From positions 1 to 11,817 of the forward strand of contig WLIM01000020.1 of the NCBI GenBank assembly GCA_009702205.1: a stretch of DNA of 11,817 nt, read 5' to 3'. A model generated the notes under the pieces. That model was not told the DNA's origin. It saw nothing but the letters and a program-made list of their open reading frames with translations, and searched no databases. This DNA comes from Actinomycetota bacterium (GTDB lineage: Bacteria > Actinomycetota > Actinomycetes > Nanopelagicales > Nanopelagicaceae). The first letter of the stretch is position 1. Each line of letters starts with the position of its first letter. Shown here piece by piece: positions 7,401-11,817 of the stretch. The translations under genes and the position numbers were made by a program.

Positions 7401-7799
7401 CTATTTAGCCGGCAGTTCATCCTCATGATTATGGATTATTCGCCAGCCCTCAGGGAAGCTGCGCCAAATACCGGTATTCCGAACTTCCTGCGGCGGTTGA
7501 CCTTGATCGAAATTTACAATCAAGTAATGCCTGCAAATTGCAAAGTCACCATAGATATCAATTACAGGTTCAATTGCATCAATTCGTGTAACTTTTGGCC
7601 CATTATCTTCCTTGGGGCGACGAGCTCTCACTTCATTTAAGCCCTTCATACCGAACGCAAGATTTCGCTCTGTTGAATCCCAAAGTGTCACATCCTTGTG
7701 AATGTACTGATCAATACGTTCGCGGTCTTGCGAAATAAAACCAGCATACATATCAAGAACGCCGTTCCAAATGTAATCTTTAACTTCTTGATCTGTCAT
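7401..7799 (-). CDS. Small NTF2-fold protein (SnoaL/DUF4440-like)
   Basis: This 132-residue soluble protein has the cone-shaped NTF2 fold layout. A helical N-terminus (about 1-30, VKDYIWNGVLDMYAGFISQD) leads to a strand with DVTLWDS (36-42), the helix FGMKGLNEVRARR, and three C-terminal strands ending in GWRIIHNHEDEL (118-129), with polar residues H123, H125 and E126 near the pocket. Family members are small-molecule enzymes, steroid/polyketide-type isomerases, or binding and assembly domains; no substrate can be deduced. The frame has an upstream TTG (7808), but I prefer the ATG at 7799, which has AGAAAG 9 nt upstream. It starts 29 nt after the DUF885 stop, so it is probably cotranscribed with it, and it lies just ahead of the importer promoter region. 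No signal peptide is visible. Whether it belongs functionally to peptide use is unknown. Confidence 0.78.
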   Translation of the reverse strand: MTDQEVKDYIWNGVLDMYAGFISQDRERIDQYIHKDVTLWDSTERNLAFGMKGLNEVRARRPKEDNGPKVTRIDAIEPVIDIYGDFAICRHYLIVNFDQGQPPQEVRNTGIWRSFPEGWRIIHNHEDELPAK

Positions 7800-7828
7800 T
7801 GATTTCAACTTTCTATCTAGTCTTGGAG

Positions 7829-9457
7829 TTAGCGATTAATTTTCTTGAGATCTGAATTATCCGATAAAAGTTCAAATTTAAGTAGTGATATTGGAACATT
7901 ACCATTCAACCAAAGATAATCATGAAAAGCTTTCAAATTAAAATCATTTTTATCTGCGTCAACCGCTTCAGAGAGGAGATTTAATATTTGAGTTTTTCCA
8001 ATTTGGTATGAAATTGCCTGTCCGGGAGATGACGAGAAAGTGATTGCTTCTTCGCGTGCAGTCGCATAGTCCATAGGCACTTTCTGTTCTAAGAACTTAG
8101 TTGCTGTTTCAATATCCATGAGACCAGTTGCCAGATTCACATCGACAATTACTCGAAGCGCTCTAAGCTTCATGAAATTCCACATAACAATCTGAGTGAT
8201 TGGGGCATCATCGAAAAGTCCTGCTGAAAGCATTAACTCTTCATTGTAAAAGGCTATCCCTTCATTTACTCCGGAGTCGTAGTAGTGCTGACGTAACTTC
8301 CGTTCATGACTCCATGAAATGGCAAGCTGTTGATAGTGGGCACCCTCATGAACAATTCCTGCCCTTGTATCTCTTGCATTTGCAGCATAGAAGTAAGGCA
8401 TCGACGGCCCTGGAGATGGCACATATGAATATCCATCATGATCTAATCGGGATGGGCCAGTTAAGTCATCACTTACACCTAACCAACGAAGTGGTTCTAA
8501 ATAATCCGGCATCGGCGCATTTAAATAGTGTCGCAATGACTTTGGTTGGGACAGGATTGATTCATCTTCATAAAATTTACGAACCAAATTTTCCGCTTTT
8601 TCTTCATTTACTACTTGTTCCGCAGAGGTTTGAGGAATTGGCCCAGGTTCTACATTTCGAAACCTATTTTTAATTATTCTTTCAAAAGCCACAGCTCGAT
8701 CCCACTCAATCTGGCCGATCTGCAGAATTTCTTCGCTTGAATACGGATAGAGGGAGACATTCTGTAGAAACCAATTGTAATTTTCAGTACCAATAGCTCG
8801 GAGCGGTTTCATGGTCAGTAGATTATTTCGAAGCCATTTCCGGAATTCTATAAAAGCCAAGATAGCCTTTTCTGCAGATGAAGTTAGTTGGAGAGACAAT
8901 TCGTTCTCCACAATATTTGAAAGCGCCTTTGACATTTCCAAAATTTGTTCAGAGATTTTACTTAGATCTCCAATGGCAATTTCTGCATATTCTGAAACTG
9001 CGTTTGAAGTTAGGTTTGAAATTCCATTCTTCAATATCGACGGCGTAACTTCTAGAATTCTGATGACTTTTTTTATTCTCAAAGAATCTACATCTGGAAT
9101 AGTCAATAAATCAAATATGACTCCAATAGTTTGATCAATGTAGAAACGCGGTTGTTCGGCCCAAGTTCTCAAAATATTTAACTCAAAATGAGCTCTAGCA
9201 ACTGCAGATTTGATTAATTGATAATCAACCCATTCAGCCACTTCAATTTCGGGGGAGTTCGAGCTTCCAACGGATATTTCAGAAATTCGTTCTTCAAATT
9301 CAACGATCTTTAATTTATATTGTTCGACATCGCTTGGAGACCACCTAGGAATCCAATTCTCTGGTCTTTCAATTCGAGGAATATCATCATGAGTTCGAGG
9401 TTGTTGAGATGCACGCCAATTCCAATATTCATGCCCGAGATCTTGGATGGCTGACAT
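7829..9457 (-). CDS. DUF885-family zinc metallopeptidase
   Basis: This 542-residue protein matches the DUF885 family, putative gluzincin peptidases. The zinc motif HEGAH lies at residues 370-374 (H370, E371, H374) in RAGIVHEGAHYQQL. A likely third ligand, E399, is in NEGIAFYNEEL. The conserved C-terminal elements SYQIGK (483-488) and FHDYLWLNGNVPISLL (511-526) are also present. The N-terminal half is a long helical region without repeats. No signal peptide or membrane segment is seen, so it probably acts in the cytoplasm. Its ATG directly abuts the amidotransferase stop (TAGATG) with no good ribosome-binding site, so translation is probably coupled. It lies one small gene upstream of the peptide importer, which makes degradation of imported peptides a reasonable idea. 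The family is poorly characterised, so carboxypeptidase or oligopeptidase activity remains inference. Confidence 0.87.
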   Translation of the reverse strand: MSAIQDLGHEYWNWRASQQPRTHDDIPRIERPENWIPRWSPSDVEQYKLKIVEFEERISEISVGSSNSPEIEVAEWVDYQLIKSAVARAHFELNILRTWAEQPRFYIDQTIGVIFDLLTIPDVDSLRIKKVIRILEVTPSILKNGISNLTSNAVSEYAEIAIGDLSKISEQILEMSKALSNIVENELSLQLTSSAEKAILAFIEFRKWLRNNLLTMKPLRAIGTENYNWFLQNVSLYPYSSEEILQIGQIEWDRAVAFERIIKNRFRNVEPGPIPQTSAEQVVNEEKAENLVRKFYEDESILSQPKSLRHYLNAPMPDYLEPLRWLGVSDDLTGPSRLDHDGYSYVPSPGPSMPYFYAANARDTRAGIVHEGAHYQQLAISWSHERKLRQHYYDSGVNEGIAFYNEELMLSAGLFDDAPITQIVMWNFMKLRALRVIVDVNLATGLMDIETATKFLEQKVPMDYATAREEAITFSSSPGQAISYQIGKTQILNLLSEAVDADKNDFNLKAFHDYLWLNGNVPISLLKFELLSDNSDLKKINR

Positions 9458-10126
9458 CTACTTAAGGCCACTCACTAAATCAAAGAGTTCAAAGGCGCGT
9501 TTGCGGTGTGCAATATCATCCACATTCATCGCATCGGCAACTGGACGCCATTTCTCTTCGGCAACTCCGATAGAAGCAATCATTCTGCCTAAAGCATCGC
9601 CATCAACTTCTGGGTGGAATTGCACGCCCCAGGCGTTATCTTTATTGAAAGCAATTGCTGCACCAGAATCAACACCGTGAAGGTTGGCACCAGAAACACT
9701 TTCGATACTTTCTGGAATAACCATATCTTCATGCCAAAGCACCCAAGATCCATTATCAATCGCACCTGTTTTATCGCTAAATTCTTTAAATCCAATGTTC
9801 TTCACTTCACGTCTTGCAACTTCACCGCCAATTGCTTTCGCTAAAATTTGGGCGCCATAACAGATACCAAAATATGGTTTCCCTGTTGCCATAAAGCGTT
9901 TAACTAAATCGATTTCGGCTGGTGCGCTTTCACATTGAAACCCTGTTGCGGTTGAGTTTGGTGATCCCAAGACGATTAAGAAATCGGCTTCAAGGATCTC
10001 TTCTGCACTCCAATTTTGCTCGCGGTAGTAGCGCTTAAAAGTTAGCTGGCGTTCATTTAGCCAATCACCGAGAATTGAAAGTTCGGCAGCAACGCTCTCG
10101 TGACTAAGTATCGCAACAGTTTTCAC
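9458..10126 (-). CDS. Class I glutamine amidotransferase-like protein
   Basis: This 222-residue single-domain protein of the GMP-synthase-like glutamine amidotransferase group has a complete catalytic triad. The nucleophile is C89 in FGICYGAQ (86-93), and H171 and E173 are in GVQFHPEV (167-174). The oxyanion loop region VLGSPNST lies at 52-59. Such proteins release ammonia from glutamine for a partner, or act as gamma-glutamyl hydrolases on small molecules. No synthetase partner is adjacent, so a free-standing hydrolase or deglycase-like role cannot be excluded. The start is a GTG at 10126, 9 nt after the nnrD stop, without a clear ribosome-binding site; translation may be coupled to nnrD. 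The stop abuts the ATG of the DUF885 peptidase. The last 30 or so residues form a helical tail outside the core domain. No transport signal is seen. Confidence 0.87.
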   Translation of the reverse strand: MKTVAILSHESVAAELSILGDWLNERQLTFKRYYREQNWSAEEILEADFLIVLGSPNSTATGFQCESAPAEIDLVKRFMATGKPYFGICYGAQILAKAIGGEVARREVKNIGFKEFSDKTGAIDNGSWVLWHEDMVIPESIESVSGANLHGVDSGAAIAFNKDNAWGVQFHPEVDGDALGRMIASIGVAEEKWRPVADAMNVDDIAHRKRAFELFDLVSGLK

Positions 10127-10135
10127 GGAGATACT

Positions 10136-10975
10136 TTAACCAAGAATCTTTCGAATAGCGGCTGGAATCTGCTCAATAATCATTGATGCTGAAATAGGTC
10201 CACCATTCGAGGCAAGTTGTGCCGCACGATCATGGATGAATGCACCGGTCGCCGCAATTTCAGCAAATCTATTTGGCGAACTCAGGATTTCAATCTCGCT
10301 GGTCGCAGCTATTGCACCGATGATTCCAGATAACACATCACCAGAACCCGCGGTCGCAAGCCATGGGGTGGCAGCAGGAAGTTCGATGATCATTTCATTA
10401 TTTGCAACGACAGTTTTATTTCCTTTTAGCAAAACTGTTACTCCCAAAATATCTGCGCATTCTTGGGCCCAACGTTTTGGGTCGTCCGAAATTTCATCGG
10501 CTAAAACTTCTATTCCATAATTCGCAAGCAACTTTGCAAGTTCGCCGGCATGAGGTGTTATCAAAGTAGGTTGTTCTAATTTATCTGCCAAATAAAGTGC
10601 GCCAGCATCCAAAATGGTAGGAACGCTTTGCAGACCAATTACTTTAAACCAGCGATGACGTAGCCAAGTTGTGTAATCATCAAACTTATTTGCCACAATT
10701 CCAGATCCAGCTACCCACGCAGTAACAGCTCCTGGTTGAACTACAACTTCAGGCGTTGAATGTAGAACTAAATGGGCCAATCCGGATGAGCTATAAAAAC
10801 GAACCATTCCAACGCCAGTAGCAACAGCAGCGCTTGTCGAGAGAACTGCTGCTCCGGGATATTGCGCAGATCCGGTAATTACGCCAAGAACGCCCCTTGA
10901 ATATTTGTGATCATAGGACTTTGGAATAACTATGCATTTCTTACTTTTGGCAGCGTTCCAAAGGATTGGTTTCAT
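10136..10975 (-). CDS. nnrD: ADP-dependent NAD(P)H-hydrate dehydratase
   Basis: This 279-residue repair enzyme, a ribokinase-like YjeF C-terminal domain, dehydrates the damaged cofactors NADHX and NADPHX back to NADH and NADPH, with ADP as energy source in bacteria. Diagnostic features are GVLGVITGSAQYPGAAVLS (28-46), LITPHAGELAKLL (138-150), KGNKTVV (184-190) and the anion-hole/catalytic ATAGSGDVLSGIIGA (207-221) with D213. The domain is stand-alone: the NADHX epimerase part often fused ahead of it (NnrE) is not in this window. The ATG at 10975 is the natural N-terminus and has only a distant purine stretch upstream. A TAGACT hexamer ends 6 nt before the ATG, so transcription could be leaderless. 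It lies 44 nt after the tRNA 3' end and leads the group nnrD, amidotransferase, DUF885 peptidase, SnoaL-like protein. Confidence 0.93.
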   Translation of the reverse strand: MKPILWNAAKSKKCIVIPKSYDHKYSRGVLGVITGSAQYPGAAVLSTSAAVATGVGMVRFYSSSGLAHLVLHSTPEVVVQPGAVTAWVAGSGIVANKFDDYTTWLRHRWFKVIGLQSVPTILDAGALYLADKLEQPTLITPHAGELAKLLANYGIEVLADEISDDPKRWAQECADILGVTVLLKGNKTVVANNEMIIELPAATPWLATAGSGDVLSGIIGAIAATSEIEILSSPNRFAEIAATGAFIHDRAAQLASNGGPISASMIIEQIPAAIRKILG

Positions 10976-10981
10976 GTGTTT

Positions 10982-10987
10982 AGTCTA
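10982..10987 (-). promoter_or_regulatory. Candidate -10 element for leaderless nnrD transcription
   Basis: On the minus strand the hexamer TAGACT (10987-10982) is followed by 6 nt and then the nnrD ATG, which places the transcription start at or next to the first codon. Leaderless mRNAs are common in actinobacteria, and nnrD has no well-placed ribosome-binding site. No convincing -35 is seen at 17-18 nt upstream. The gene could also simply be read through from the tRNA promoter. Confidence 0.35.
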
Positions 10988-11019
10988 TTTCTCTTCCAGA
11001 TTTTCGCTTGCGAAGATTT

Positions 11020-11096
11020 TGGTGGGGCGGGTCGGGCTCGAACCGACGACTACCGAATTATGAGTTCGGGGCTCTAACCAACTGAGCTACCGCCCC
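11020..11096 (-). tRNA. tRNA-Met, anticodon CAU, probably elongator
   Basis: A complete 77-nt cloverleaf reads on the minus strand. It has the acceptor GGGGCGG/CCGCCCC, D-arm GCTC...GAGC, anticodon stem CCGAA/TTCGG with loop CTCATAA (anticodon CAT), a 5-nt variable loop TAGTC, T-arm GTCGG/CCGAC with loop TTCGAGC, discriminator A at 11023 and an encoded CCA at 11022-11020. The first base pair is a normal G-C, so it is not the initiator tRNA, which has a mismatched 1-72 pair. It is most likely elongator Met. A CAU tRNA modified by TilS to read AUA (Ile2) is the alternative and cannot be excluded by eye. It lies 44 nt upstream of nnrD on the same strand, and its 5' end is 32 bp from the divergent M23 gene. 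Confidence 0.95.
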
Positions 11097-11123
11097 AAAG
11101 TTTTCACGCTTTAGGTTTGGGTA

Positions 11124-11129
11124 AGTCTA
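11124..11129 (-). promoter_or_regulatory. Candidate -10 element for the tRNA gene
   Basis: TAGACT reads on the minus strand at 11129-11124, 27 nt before the tRNA 5' end, giving a start site about 20 nt ahead of the mature tRNA. A poor -35 (TTCGGC) lies 18 nt further upstream, inside the M23 coding region. The same hexamer stands before nnrD. It overlaps the M23 start codon, so the two divergent genes share DNA for expression signals. The match is short and unproven. Confidence 0.35.
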
Positions 11130-11731
11130 TGCTAACTCGCGTGATGCGCCGAATATCTGCAGTAATTTGCCTGCTTTTAATAGCAACCGCATTGCCAGCA
11201 AGCGCTGCACCTAATTATGTCTATCCAATTACTGGCTGCAAGAGCACTTATTCGCGGGCACATCATGATTATCCAGCCACTGATATTTTGGCGAAAAAAG
11301 GTTGCCGATTTCTTGCACCCACTTCTGGTGTGATTGATGAAGTTAGCGATGTTGATAATTATTCTTGGAAAAATAACAGTGCAGCTATACGTGGTGGCCT
11401 ATCAATTTCAATGATCGGTGATGATGGGGTTCGGTACTACGGATCACATTTCTCAAAAATATATTCAAAGGTAGTTCCGGGCTATCGCGTCGAAGCAGGT
11501 GAAGTAATTGCTCGAGTTGGAGCATCGGGGGATGCGGCGGGAACTTCGCCACATGTGCACTTTGGAATTTCATGGCCTACTAGAGCGGGAATCTGGTGGG
11601 TGCGGCGAGGCGAGATTTATCCGTGGAAATATTTGGATGCTTGGAAAGCTGGAAAAGATTTAAACCCAGCGAAAGAAGTATTTGCTAAAGAGAAAAAGGT
11701 CGGCACAGTTCCAAAGCACGTTGGTTACTAA
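11129..11731 (+). CDS. Secreted M23 (LytM-type) metallopeptidase
   Basis: This 200-residue exported peptidase has one M23 domain, the family that cleaves peptidoglycan cross-links or related peptides. The signal peptide has a basic start, a hydrophobic core (about residues 10-22) and an ASA cleavage site at about 24-26. Zinc-site features are HHDYPATD (45-52) with H45/H46 and D52, H107 in YGSHFSKI, and PHVHFG (141-146) with catalytic H142 and ligand H144. Spacing in the first motif is wider than the classical HxGxD but resembles variants seen in actinobacteria. C37 and C59 could form a disulfide. The start is uncertain: TTG 11117, ATG 11129, GTG 11141 and ATG 11144 are all in frame, and each gives a usable signal peptide. 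No strong ribosome-binding site decides. It is the only plus-strand gene and ends just before a strong terminator. Confidence 0.87.
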   Translation: MLTRVMRRISAVICLLLIATALPASAAPNYVYPITGCKSTYSRAHHDYPATDILAKKGCRFLAPTSGVIDEVSDVDNYSWKNNSAAIRGGLSISMIGDDGVRYYGSHFSKIYSKVVPGYRVEAGEVIARVGASGDAAGTSPHVHFGISWPTRAGIWWVRRGEIYPWKYLDAWKAGKDLNPAKEVFAKEKKVGTVPKHVGY

Positions 11732-11742
11732 TTTGTTGCACT

Positions 11743-11775
11743 AAAAAAGCCCCACCGAAAAGGTGAGGCTTTTTT
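11743..11775. terminator. Intrinsic terminator, probably bidirectional
   Basis: The arms AAAAAAGCCCCACC (11743-11756) and GGTGAGGCTTTTTT (11762-11775) pair with one internal C/A mismatch around a GAAAA loop. The GC-rich stem of GCC plus CACC is flanked by six A on one side and six T on the other, so it can act on transcripts from both strands. It starts 12 nt after the M23 stop. On the other strand it follows a possible convergent gene end at 11791. Confidence 0.9.
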
Positions 11776-11790
11776 ATTGTTAATGGTTGA

Positions 11791-11817
11791 TTATGCAGGA
11801 TTAACTGCGTCAGCCTG
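11791..11817 (-). CDS. Possible C-terminal end of a convergent gene (cut by window edge)
   Basis: On the minus strand an open frame enters from the right edge, encodes eight residues (QADAVNPA) and stops at TAA (11793-11791), 15 nt before the bidirectional terminator. The placement before a shared terminator and the ordinary composition make a real gene end plausible, but eight codons carry no family information. The reading frame is chosen only because it stops before the terminator. Confidence 0.35.
   Translation of the reverse strand, partial: QADAVNPA

Noticed and set aside
7399..7410. Inverted repeat ggctatttagcc at the SnoaL-like stop codon as terminator
   Set aside because: The stem is only 4-5 bp with a tiny loop and is followed by TTTCC, too weak to call a terminator. 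It is noted under the intergenic region.
8200..8673. Long plus-strand open frame (157 codons)
   Set aside because: It lies wholly antisense to the DUF885 gene across its HExxH motif. The product is rich in His and Leu with no family motif, so it is a shadow frame.
11003..11014. TTCGC-TT-GCGAA hairpin after the tRNA
   Set aside because: The arms are 5 bp with a 2-nt loop and no T-run on the minus strand, so I do not call it a terminator or processing site.
1..11817. CRISPR, insertion sequences, phage or toxin-antitoxin genes
   Set aside because: I looked for spaced direct repeats, transposase motifs, terminal inverted repeats and small paired genes, and saw none. All large frames are housekeeping or transport families.

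Overview
The window looks like a stretch of chromosome from a small-genome, low-GC actinobacterium. Base composition is roughly 40-45% GC by eye, gene spacing is very tight, and there is a stand-alone NnrD-type repair enzyme and an actinobacterial-style M23 peptidase. A freshwater acI/Nanopelagicales-type organism would fit, but that placement is inference from general character and no marker gene proves it. No mobile element, CRISPR array, integrase, rRNA or phage gene is visible.

Nearly everything lies on the minus strand, so the biological order runs from the right end of the window to the left. At the far right (11117-11817), a secreted M23 (LytM-type) peptidase reads rightward. It ends at a strong, probably bidirectional terminator, which also seems to serve the last codons of a convergent minus-strand gene cut by the window edge. 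Only 32 bp separate the M23 start from a minus-strand tRNA with a CAU anticodon. The tRNA is followed by nnrD (NAD(P)H-hydrate dehydratase), a class I glutamine amidotransferase, a DUF885 zinc metallopeptidase and a small NTF2/SnoaL-fold protein. These four coding genes have spacings of 0 to about 30 nt and may be one transcript.

A 186-nt gap (7214-7400) holds a candidate extended -10 promoter and a small inverted repeat. It is followed by a complete dipeptide/oligopeptide ABC importer operon in canonical order: secreted solute-binding protein, permease B, permease C, ATPase D, ATPase F. The transporter junctions are ATGA or TAATG overlaps. The last ATPase abuts an amidohydrolase of the prolidase/imidazolonepropionase-like group. 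This is followed 32 nt later by an FAD-linked oxidase (GlcD-like), which runs off the left end.

Taken together, the minus-strand genes suggest a peptide-scavenging block. Peptides are captured outside the cell, imported by the ABC system, and probably cleaved inside by the amidohydrolase and perhaps the DUF885 peptidase. Substrates are not provable from sequence. The most striking non-coding structure is a perfect 12-bp inverted repeat with a 9-nt loop (5581-5613) in the first codons of permease B, just after the binding-protein gene. It could set the expression ratio between the two. I found no convincing undescribed system; the remaining points of interest are regulatory layout and gene association.
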